In this document: in pieces, positions 5,187-12,149 of the stretch
Layout of the letters: every line of letters begins with the position of its first letter
Numbering within the stretch: position 1 is the first letter of the stretch
Assembly (NCBI GenBank): GCA_021734005.1
Contig: JAIPJV010000032.1
Location: 1-12,259, forward strand
DNA length: 12,259 bases
Direction: 5' to 3'
DNA from: Fidelibacterota bacterium
GTDB taxonomy: Bacteria > Fidelibacterota > UBA2242 > JAFGTP01
Position numbers and translations under genes: made by a program
Notes under the pieces: model-generated
Database searches by the model: none
Told to the model about the DNA's origin: nothing
The model's input: the letters and a program-made list of their open reading frames with translations, nothing else

Positions 5187-7949
5187 ATGTTAGAAAAAAT
5201 GAAAATTAGTACAAAATTAGTGTCTGGATTGTCAGGTATTATAATACTTTTGCTAGCTGTATTTTTTATTTCTTACACTTCAATTAATAATCTTGTACAG
5301 GCAGATGATAAAAAAACAGCCCAAGTGGAACAAGCAGATTTAGTAATGGAGTTAAAGAGCAATATTAATCAGGAATGGCAATATTACACTGATTACGCTT
5401 TGACCCACAATAAGGAAGCTTTAGATGAAGCAAAAAAAACAGGTAAAGAAATCAATTCTATTATAACTAAACTAAAGGAAAAAAATGATGATCAAATATT
5501 ATCAACAGTAGAAAATCTTCAAAAAGGGCATAATCAGTTTGTTAGTGATATTGTAAAGATGGGAAATATTTTTGTTTCTGGTAAAAGGGAAAAAGGACTC
5601 CAAAAAATGGGAACAGTAGATAAAAATGCAGGGAAAATGATAGATCAACTTGAAAGTTTAGAAGAAAAAACAGATAGTAAAACTGAAGCCCTTCATCAAA
5701 ATTTTGAGTCAGTAGCAAGTACAGGCCAAAAAACCATGCTTATAATATCTATAATTGCTCTGATCGGCGGTATTTTTGTAGCAGTATATTTAACAAAATC
5801 AATTACAAAAGGTATCAATGGTATTATCAAACAAACTCAAGAAATCGAAAAAGCAGTTGTTGAAGGTAATCTGGATTATCGTGCCGACCATCAAGGTGTT
5901 ATTATCGATTTCAGAGGAATCATTAACAATATGAACAACATTATAAATGAGTTTGTAAGCCCGATTAATGTTACTGCTGAATATGTTGAGAAAATTAGTA
6001 AAGGTGACATACCAGAGAAAATCACTGATGATTACAAAGGTGATTTTAATGAAATAAAGAATAATCTTAATATGTGTATTGATGCTATTGATGGTATGTT
6101 AAAAGATGTGAATATGTTAGTAGATGCAGCAGGAAGAGAAGAATTTGATACCAGGGCAGATGTTTCAAAACATGATGGTGATTATAGTAAAATTGTCAAC
6201 GGAATTAATGAAACACTGGAACTGGTTGCAAATAAATTGTACCTTTACGAATCATCTCTAGATGCAATTCCATTTCCGGTTTCTATAACTGACATGGATA
6301 AAAACTGGATATTTTTCAATGAACCTGTTTCTGAAATAACAGGCCTGAATCGAGATAAAATGCTCGGTAAGAAATGTAATCACTGGAATGCAGATATATG
6401 TGATAGCGATAGATGCGGTATAGAAATGCTAAAAAAAGGTAAACCAACCAGTTTTTTTAGTCAGCCTGGTTCAAACATGGATTTTAAAGTTGATACACAA
6501 TATATCGAGAATATTAGCGGTGATAAAGTTGGACATATAGAGGTTGTGCAAGATATTACAGCTGAAAATCGGACAAGAAAATACCAGGAAAAAGAAGTTG
6601 AAAAACTTTCAGACAAATTGAGTAAACTCGCTAAAGGAACAATTGAAAAGTATAAAATTAATGAAGCGGATGAATATACAAAGTCTGAGTATGATAATTT
6701 TAAAACAATTGAAAACAGTTTTAATGACACAATTAACATATTGGATAATCTTTTAAAAGAGACTGATAAAATAGTCAAAGCTGCTGCTGATGGTAGACTC
6801 GATACAAGGGCCGATGCTGCAAGTTTTGAAGGCGGCTGGAATGAACTGGTTAGCGGTATTAATAATACCATTGATAACATTGTCAAACCCATGCAGGAAG
6901 CAGCAAAGACCATGTCTGAGATTGCAAGAAAGAACATGACTGCCCGTGTTAAAGGCGATTATGAAGGTCAACTCGAAGAATTCCAGCATGATATTAATGA
7001 TGCTGCCCAAAACCTTGATCAGGCTATGCAACAGGTTCGGGATGCAGTAGAACAGGTTTCTGCTGCCAGTGATCAAGTTTCCAGCGGTAGTCAACAATTG
7101 GCTGAAGGTTCCAATGAACAGGCCAGTTCACTGGAAGAAGTCTCCAGTACTCTGGAACAGATGTCATCTATGGTCCAACAAACCTCTGATAACTCCAACC
7201 AAGCTAATAAATTATCAAATGAAGCCAGTGATTCTGCCCAAGAGGGTGCTCAATCAATGGAAGAAATGCAAAAAGCTATCAACGATATCAAAGAATCCTC
7301 AGATGAAACTTCCAAGATTGTTAAGACTATTGACGATATTGCTTTTCAAACTAACTTACTCGCTCTCAACGCCGCAGTTGAAGCCGCCCGGGCTGGAGAA
7401 GCCGGTAAAGGTTTTGCAGTGGTTGCTGAAGAAGTTCGAAATCTTGCTCAGCGCAGTGCTGAAGCAGCCAAGAACACTTCTGAAATGATCCAGGAATCTA
7501 TTGAAAATGCCGAAAGTGGTGTCGAGATTACAACTGATATGGCCGAAAAATTAGAAGATATTTTAAACGGTGTTGACAAAGTAAATAATCTGGTTGGTGA
7601 GATTGATGCTGCTACCAAGGAACAAGCCGAAGGAATCGAACAGGTTAATGATGCTGTTGCCCAGATGAATGATGTTACTCAGGAGAATGCTTCCAATTCA
7701 GAAGAATCTGCCAGTGCAGCTGAAGAGCTCAACAGTCAGGCTGAAGAGCTTTCCGGTATGGTTGAAACCTTTCAGCTCAGCCAAAATGGTGCCCAAAAAA
7801 GTCTGAATGGACGGAAAAATGCAGCTCAGATAACTGGCAAATCTGGTCAGAAACAGAATAAAAAGGACTTAAGTAAATCCGAAAATCAAAAAGAAATCAT
7901 GCCTGACGATGTAATTCCGCTAGAAGATGACGATATGGATGATTTCTAA
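5187..7949 (+). CDS. Methyl-accepting chemotaxis protein with poly-HAMP and PAS domains
   Basis: A 920-residue transmembrane chemoreceptor. TM1 is about residues 12-33, followed by a mostly helical extracytoplasmic domain (34-183, consistent with a four-helix-bundle sensor), TM2 about 184-206 and a HAMP domain. Two related HAMP-like segments carry DTRAD (Asp321 and Asp539) followed by G-x-x-(Y/W)-x-x-(I/L)V-x-GIN. Between them lies a PAS domain (about 352-465) containing Cys397, Cys405 and Cys410. The signalling domain (about 620-870) has the canonical tip DIAFQTNLLALNAAVEAARA (Phe720 onward), and the Glu/Gln/Ala/Ser-rich helices include likely methylation sites. The C-terminus is an acidic tail ending DDMDDF. 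AGGGAG is 6 nt before the ATG. It is the last gene of the cheW operon, followed by a strong terminator. Confidence 0.96.
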   Translation: MLEKMKISTKLVSGLSGIIILLLAVFFISYTSINNLVQADDKKTAQVEQADLVMELKSNINQEWQYYTDYALTHNKEALDEAKKTGKEINSIITKLKEKNDDQILSTVENLQKGHNQFVSDIVKMGNIFVSGKREKGLQKMGTVDKNAGKMIDQLESLEEKTDSKTEALHQNFESVASTGQKTMLIISIIALIGGIFVAVYLTKSITKGINGIIKQTQEIEKAVVEGNLDYRADHQGVIIDFRGIINNMNNIINEFVSPINVTAEYVEKISKGDIPEKITDDYKGDFNEIKNNLNMCIDAIDGMLKDVNMLVDAAGREEFDTRADVSKHDGDYSKIVNGINETLELVANKLYLYESSLDAIPFPVSITDMDKNWIFFNEPVSEITGLNRDKMLGKKCNHWNADICDSDRCGIEMLKKGKPTSFFSQPGSNMDFKVDTQYIENISGDKVGHIEVVQDITAENRTRKYQEKEVEKLSDKLSKLAKGTIEKYKINEADEYTKSEYDNFKTIENSFNDTINILDNLLKETDKIVKAAADGRLDTRADAASFEGGWNELVSGINNTIDNIVKPMQEAAKTMSEIARKNMTARVKGDYEGQLEEFQHDINDAAQNLDQAMQQVRDAVEQVSAASDQVSSGSQQLAEGSNEQASSLEEVSSTLEQMSSMVQQTSDNSNQANKLSNEASDSAQEGAQSMEEMQKAINDIKESSDETSKIVKTIDDIAFQTNLLALNAAVEAARAGEAGKGFAVVAEEVRNLAQRSAEAAKNTSEMIQESIENAESGVEITTDMAEKLEDILNGVDKVNNLVGEIDAATKEQAEGIEQVNDAVAQMNDVTQENASNSEESASAAEELNSQAEELSGMVETFQLSQNGAQKSLNGRKNAAQITGKSGQKQNKKDLSKSENQKEIMPDDVIPLEDDDMDDF

Positions 7950-7979
7950 AAATTAAGCATATTATTGTCATCTTTGGAT

Positions 7980-8016
7980 GGGGCCGGTCCAAATAATAAG
8001 GCCGGTCCCTTTATGT
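7980..8016 (+). terminator. Intrinsic terminator after the chemoreceptor gene
   Basis: GGGGCCGGTC (7980-7989) pairs with GGCCGGTCCC (8000-8009), 10 bp including two G-U pairs, with an A/T loop, followed by TTTATGTTT. It closes the cheW operon. Confidence 0.8.
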
Positions 8017-8072
8017 TTAAAGACTTAATAATTCCTAAGACAACTATATCATTATTTAAATTTAAAAAGATA

Positions 8073-8162
8073 ATGTTAATTAAAACCAAAGAAACCTTTA
8101 TATATAGAGATATTAAGGATTTCCTCACAAATCATATAGGTGCAGATAGAATCTTTAGATGA
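8073..8162 (+). pseudogene. Detached N-terminal fragment of the second HTH gene
   Basis: A 29-codon frame whose product resembles the N-terminus of the first HTH protein: Y-x-x-IKD-x-x-x-NH-x-x-x-x-x-x-FR lines up with residues about 10-28 of the copy at 920. It stops at TGA (8160-8162), which overlaps the ATG of the next frame as ATGA. In the paralogue this join is continuous (FREITDIDP against FR and then MTNIEP), so the break looks like a small deletion, about 4 nt, that split an ancestral single gene. The ribosome site is weak. Alternatively the two frames are translationally coupled as a split protein. Confidence 0.6.
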
Positions 8163-8539
8163 CAAATATTGAACCAATCAAGCTAGCTAAATCTCAGATA
8201 GTAAAAAAACTATATGCTACTAGCGAAATTGAAGCCATGAAGATTGTTATAGAAAAGTTTAAAGATCTATATTTAATAGTAGATTTGGAACAGAAATTCA
8301 AGCTAGTTATTTTAGACACGCCCGAAATTATGCCTCTAAAATATTATCAATCCCCGAATGTATTAAAGCAGATTAGAATTAAATTAGGTTATACACAAAA
8401 GGAGTTTGGTCGGAAGCTGGGATTTCATAGCAAGCGAAGAGGTCGGACTGTATCGGAAAAAGAAAAGGGTCGCTTACCTATTTGTGATAGGGATGCAAGA
8501 AATCTTCGTTATTTATCTGTTTTTGGAGATCTGGACTAG
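8159..8539 (+). CDS. XRE-like helix-turn-helix protein, module copy 2 (N-terminally truncated frame)
   Basis: A 126-residue paralogue of the protein at 920-1390. It keeps the block VILDTPEIMPLKYY (about residues 50-63), the HTH with LKQIRIKLGYTQKEFGRKLG (69-88), the basic SKRRGR stretch, SEKEKGR, and the identical tail RYLSVFGDLD. The in-frame codon before the ATG is a stop (TAG), so the frame cannot start earlier. The missing N-terminal portion lies just upstream in another frame. No good ribosome site is placed for this ATG, so expression may depend on coupling through the ATGA overlap, or the gene may be decaying. It is separated from the chemoreceptor gene by a strong terminator. A DNA-binding role is inferred. 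Confidence 0.65.
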   Translation: MTNIEPIKLAKSQIVKKLYATSEIEAMKIVIEKFKDLYLIVDLEQKFKLVILDTPEIMPLKYYQSPNVLKQIRIKLGYTQKEFGRKLGFHSKRRGRTVSEKEKGRLPICDRDARNLRYLSVFGDLD

Positions 8540-8595
8540 CCTCGTGTCTCACACCTAGCCCTAGACCCATCGCACGGGGCTTTTCCTATTTTAGA
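8539..8595 (+). terminator. Intrinsic terminator of HTH gene, copy 2
   Basis: GCCTCGTGT (8539-8547) pairs with GCACGGGGC (8572-8580), 9 bp with G-U pairs, followed by TTTTCCTATTTT. As in copy 1, the stem begins with the last base of the TAG stop, and the loop has AGCCCTAGACCC. Confidence 0.78.
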
Positions 8596-8608
8596 CAGTA
8601 ATAGATAT

Positions 8609-8907
8609 TATTGACCCCAGTCCCCTGTTTGGCTGTCATCTCCCTGGTGTAATTACCAGTCATGTTAACAGCAGATTGAACAGGGGACAGATTTTGAGTA
8701 ATGGTTTACTATTAGTCGCTGGAGTTTTTCAATAACTACCCAGTTAGGCGGGGTGTTTTTAGGCTCAGCGGGAAATGCTATATAGGTCTAAAAATACTTG
8801 CTTGTATATTTAGAAATCGGATCCAGCGATCATAATATACAGTAGGATTCCGGCCCCACACCTTCGTAAAGAAACCTATTTATTATTATATTGAGAGGAA
8901 AAATACC
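8609..8907 (+). repeat. Structured repeat element, copy B
   Basis: Same architecture as 1757-2040: a nested hairpin (8620-8688), GGGGACAGATTTTGAG, a long-range stem TCGCTGGA (8716-8723) with TCCAGCGA (8822-8829), an internal ACCC/GGGT hairpin (8738-8754) followed by T's, GTAGGATTC, a C-run and AGGAAAAATACC. Its first bases (TTGACCCCAGTCCCCTGTTTG) resemble the end of the 72-residue gene (GACCAGTCTCCTGCTTAG) but no small gene precedes it here. It lies between the second HTH gene and the second small-protein promoter. Confidence 0.75.
8620..8688 (+). other. Nested hairpin at the 5' end of element B
   Basis: Outer stem GTCCCCTGTT (8620-8629) with AACAGGGGAC (8679-8688), middle stem GCTGT (8632-8636) with ACAGC (8668-8672), apical stem CTGGT (8644-8648) with ACCAG (8655-8659). 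All three stems correspond in order and place to those at 1763-1830. Confidence 0.7.
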
Positions 8908-8950
8908 TATCACCCTAACGATCTCCGCCCTCCCACCCCTTTATAAACAC

Positions 8951-8979
8951 TTGCATTTCTAACAAATAATAATTAAATA
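8951..8979 (+). promoter_or_regulatory. Promoter of small-protein gene, copy 2
   Basis: TTGCAT (8951-8956), 17 nt, TAAATA (8974-8979), identical in boxes and spacing to 1457-1485. Confidence 0.6.
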
Positions 8980-9010
8980 TATTTATTCATGGAGCTGGTT
9001 GAGGTTAGTT

Positions 9011-9229
9011 ATGCAAATTGAACAAAAAAGCATACTATCGGAACTGGAATTCCTCAGGCAGAGAAGCCAAAGAGAGGTTAACTACCAGGAAAGGTTAGAG
9101 ATATTAAAAAGTGTAAACCGTTTAATATCAGAAGCCAAGCAAAATCCTTATCTCAATGATAATATGCTGGAAAGAATAACTGATCTTTCTAATAGAATAA
9201 AAAAGAATCTAGACCAATCCCCTGCTTGA
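9011..9229 (+). CDS. 72-residue helical protein of unknown function, copy 2
   Basis: Gapless 72-residue paralogue of the product at 1557-1775, with the same NPY...NM...LSNRI pattern and the same DQSPA end. GAGGT (9001-9005) is 5 nt before the ATG at 9011; an in-frame TTG at 8999 is a less likely start because the paralogous ATG frames match exactly. The protein is strongly charged and predicted helical, with heptad-like hydrophobic spacing, so it may form a coiled coil or a dimer. It is transcribed from its own promoter and stopped by a terminator whose 5' arm contains its last codons, so it is probably not part of the downstream hsdM operon. Function unknown. Confidence 0.7.
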   Translation: MQIEQKSILSELEFLRQRSQREVNYQERLEILKSVNRLISEAKQNPYLNDNMLERITDLSNRIKKNLDQSPA

Positions 9230-9277
9230 TCACATTCCCCTTGAAGCCCCAAGATGAAGATTGAGCAGGGGCTTTTT
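9219..9277 (+). terminator. Intrinsic terminator overlapping the end of the small-protein gene, copy 2
   Basis: CCCCTGCTTGAT (9219-9230) pairs with ATTGAGCAGGGG (9260-9271), 12 bp with two G-U pairs, followed by CTTTTTATT. The 5' arm is coding (SPA-stop) and matches the corresponding arms in elements A and B, which suggests those hairpins derive from such a terminator. Confidence 0.8.
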
Positions 9278-9334
9278 ATTGTGAAGAATAATAATTAATA
9301 TTGGAAGTTATTTAAGTTAAAAAGAAAGTGAATT

Positions 9335-10816
9335 ATGACACCAACCCTTTCCCTTGACAAACTGGAATCCTACCTGTGGGAATCCGCAGACATTCTAAGA
9401 GGCAGTATCGATTCAGCCGACTATAAAAACTATATTTTTGGTTTGCTATTCCTGAAAAGACTCAGTGATGTTTTTGAAGAGAAAAGAGCAGAGATCAAAC
9501 AAAAACACGGTGATGAATTCATTGATGACCCCGATTTCTACGACTTCTACATTCCTGAGAGAGCTCGCTGGTCTCATATCCAGAATCAGACTAAAGATAT
9601 TGGGGCTTACATAAATAAAGCCTTTGAAATCCTGGAGCAGGAGAACCAGGTTTTAGAAGGTGTACTAACCACTATAGATTTTAATGATAAAGACCGCCTA
9701 CCCGATCATGTCCTGGAAGAACTCATCCAGCACTTTTCAGACTACCACCTGGGTAATCACGAGCTGGAAGACCCTGATATTTTAGGTCGAGCCTATGAAT
9801 ATTTAATAAGAGAATTCGCTGATGACGCTGGTAAAAAAGGCGGTGAATTCTACACTCCCCGTCAGGTTGTAAAACTCTTAGTAGAAATCCTGGATCCTAA
9901 ACCTGATATGCGAGTCTATGATCCCTGCTGTGGTTCTGGTGGTATGTTGATCTATTCTGCTGAACACATTCGGGATAATGGTCATAGCATGGCTGAAATC
10001 ACTCTGTTTGGTCAGGAGCGCAATCTGAATACCTGGGGTATCTGTAAAATGAATATGCTTCTGCATAATCTTATGGATGCTAAAATTGCCCGGGGTGATA
10101 CAATGCGGAATCCGGAGTTTACAGAAGAAGGTAAGTTAATACAGTTTGATAGAGTAATTGCTAATCCAATGTGGAATCAATCAAAATGGTCTAAAGAATA
10201 TCTGCAAGACTCTAATCCTTATGGTCGTTTCTCTTATGGATTCCCACCTAAAAACTCAGCCGACTGGGCCTGGATTCAGCATATGCTTGCTAGTAGTAAT
10301 CGAAAAGGCAAAGTTGGAGTTGTCCTGGATAATGGTGTATTATTTAGAAGTAGATCAGAAGGGAAGATCAGAAAGAAGGTTTTACAGGAAGATTTAATAG
10401 AAGCAGTGATCGCCCTGCCTTCCAATCTATTCTATAATACATCCTCACCTGGTTGTATATTGATCCTGAATAAAAATAAACCTATTGATCGTAATGATAA
10501 GGTTATCTTTATCTATGCTGAGGAAGATTATGAAGAAGGTAGTAATCAGAACTTCCTGAGAGAAAAGGATCTGGATAAAATACTGGATGCCTATCATAAT
10601 TACGAAGACCAGGAACGCTATTGCCGGGTAGTGGATATGGAAGAGATTGATCGCAATGACTACAATCTGAATGTTCCCCGCTATGTGGATACTACAAAGC
10701 CGGAAGAGCCTGTTGATGTTGAAGGAGTGCTGGAGGATTTAAATAAAATAGAACAGGAGCGGGATGAGATCGAGGATGAATTGGATGGTTATTTGGAGGA
10801 GCTAGGTTATAAATGA
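9335..10816 (+). CDS. hsdM: Type I restriction-modification system DNA methyltransferase subunit
   Basis: A 493-residue N6-adenine methyltransferase, normal length for the family; with HsdS it methylates the recognition site, and with HsdR it forms the restriction complex. The N-terminal helical HsdM domain includes LWESADILRGSIDSADYKN and GLLFLKRLSDVFEE. The S-adenosylmethionine motif is DPCCGSGG (Asp196 onward), and the catalytic motif IV is NPMW (Asn277), a variant of NPPF/Y seen in this family. The region YEYLIREFADDAGKKGGEFYTPRQVVKLLVEI precedes motif I as usual. The ribosome site before the ATG is weak (AAAGAAAGTG). The TGA stop overlaps the next gene's ATG (ATGA), implying translational coupling. 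It begins a type I operon that continues with an ATP-binding accessory protein and hsdS; hsdR is not in the window. Confidence 0.96.
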   Translation: MTPTLSLDKLESYLWESADILRGSIDSADYKNYIFGLLFLKRLSDVFEEKRAEIKQKHGDEFIDDPDFYDFYIPERARWSHIQNQTKDIGAYINKAFEILEQENQVLEGVLTTIDFNDKDRLPDHVLEELIQHFSDYHLGNHELEDPDILGRAYEYLIREFADDAGKKGGEFYTPRQVVKLLVEILDPKPDMRVYDPCCGSGGMLIYSAEHIRDNGHSMAEITLFGQERNLNTWGICKMNMLLHNLMDAKIARGDTMRNPEFTEEGKLIQFDRVIANPMWNQSKWSKEYLQDSNPYGRFSYGFPPKNSADWAWIQHMLASSNRKGKVGVVLDNGVLFRSRSEGKIRKKVLQEDLIEAVIALPSNLFYNTSSPGCILILNKNKPIDRNDKVIFIYAEEDYEEGSNQNFLREKDLDKILDAYHNYEDQERYCRVVDMEEIDRNDYNLNVPRYVDTTKPEEPVDVEGVLEDLNKIEQERDEIEDELDGYLEELGYK

Positions 10817-12118
10817 GAATTGATCAATACTTAAAAATAGTTCAGACTGGTCAAGGCTTAAAGGCTGAATTCAAGGAAGGCCTCTCCCCTTCAATTGCCA
10901 AAGATATTGTAGCCTTTGCCAATCAAAAAGGTGGTAGAATATTAGTTGGTATTTCTGATGAAGGTAGTATTACTGGTTATAAGTATAAAGACAGAGCCAA
11001 ATTAAATGATATGCTTAACAGCATTAAACCCAATATTGATAATATCACTACAGAATATCAACACTTCGTTCTGGTAATTAATATTCCGGAAGGTAAAAAT
11101 AAACCCTACTCTACTAATAATGAATTCTACCTTCGAATCGGGTCTACTTCCCAGAGGGTAAACCGAGAAGATATAAGAAAAAAGAGCCAGCCTCTCTTTG
11201 GTGAACGGCATAATAATAAGTTTAGTATAGAAGATGATCTATCAGAAGAAGCCCTGAATAATTTCCTTGAGCGAAGTAATCTGTCAACAGAGATTCCCAG
11301 AGAGCGACTGTTTAGAAATCTATCCTTGAAGGACAACGAGAGTCTCAATAATGCTGGAGTCTTATTCTTTTGTAAAGATGTGCGAAGATTCTTTCTAAAT
11401 GCTACAGTAGTCTGTGTTTTATACAAAGGTTCCAGTGAAGTAGATATTCTGGATAAAAAGGAATTTACCGGTGATTTCCTGAGTAATTATCATAATACAC
11501 TCAATTACCTATATAATAAATTGAATACTGAATATATTATCAAAAAGGAACGCACTGAACGGCTGGAACTGCCTGAAGAAGCATTGCGAGAGGTTCTGAT
11601 CAATGCTATGGTGCATAGGGATTACTTTTCAACTGCTCATGTTCAGGTAGATATTTATCATAATAGAGTAGAAATATCAAATCCTGGTAATCTCTTGTTT
11701 GATAAGAAGTATTTGGGCAAGAAAAGCGTTCCTCGAAATCCTATAATGATGGATCTCCTGCTCAGGGCTGATTATGTGGAGAGAATTGGGTCTGGTATCA
11801 AGAGAATAGAGCAGGCAATGGATAGTTACAATCTGGACTTTGATATTGACGCTGATGAGTTTTTTGTGGTAACACTGAATAGAAAAGAACAGATCGAACG
11901 AAAATCGGACGAAAATCAGACAGAAATACCAGAAGGAAATGGATTTTAAATAAACTACAGAAAGAAGGAAAAATAAGGAGAATTAATATCCAGAATCAAT
12001 TCAATATAGTAAGAGATACTGCTCATAGAGATTTAAAAGCCTTAATTGAAAAGGATTTGAGTGTAAAAAAGGCGGTGGTAGAAATGTCTGGTATGAATTG
12101 AAAGATTCGGATAATTAG
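10813..12118 (+). pseudogene. AlbA_2 / GHKL ATP-binding protein (RecG-like C-terminal type), C-terminus frameshifted
   Basis: The intact frame runs to 11949 (378 residues). An N-terminal AlbA_2 (Schlafen-like) domain has EFKEGL, AFANQKGGRILVGISDEG and LRIGSTSQRVNREDI. The C-terminal half has a GHKL-type ATP-binding fold: PEEALREVLINAMVHRDY (residues 254-271, Asn264 as the N-box), ISNPGNL, and RADYVERIGSGIKRIEQ. Family members normally end in a winged-helix domain. That domain is present downstream but out of frame: from about 11940 another frame reads KLQKEGKIRRINIQNQF and then AHRDLKALIEKDL, and after six A's (12065-12070) a third frame reads GGGRNVWYELKDSDN to a stop at 12116-12118. Two one-base losses would explain it. 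It sits between hsdM and hsdS, a known place for such accessory genes. Either it is a decaying gene, a functional truncated protein, or a sequencing artefact. Confidence 0.85.
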
Positions 12119-12149
12119 GAAGATTAGAATTATTGGAGTGGATTGATAT

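Noticed and set aside
6461..7488. Open frames on both strands inside the chemoreceptor gene
   Set aside because: They are shadows of the strongly supported receptor frame, with low-complexity translations.
7965..8072. Upstream extension of the N-terminal HTH fragment to an ATG at 7965
   Set aside because: This part would run through the chemoreceptor terminator hairpin and has no homology to copy 1; the homology begins near the ATG at 8073.
8150..8165. Programmed -1 frameshifting in the second HTH gene
   Set aside because: The junction TTTAGATGAC lacks a slippery heptamer, and comparison with copy 1 is better explained by a small deletion.
8609..8907. Insertion sequence with a transposase
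   Set aside because: No transposase frame or clear target-site duplication is present. A non-autonomous or REP-like element moved in trans remains possible and is noted in the findings.
11941..11950. Programmed frameshift at GGATTTTAAA in the AlbA_2 gene
   Set aside because: Not a standard X-XXY-YYZ site, and a second shift is required further on, so mutation or sequencing error is more likely.
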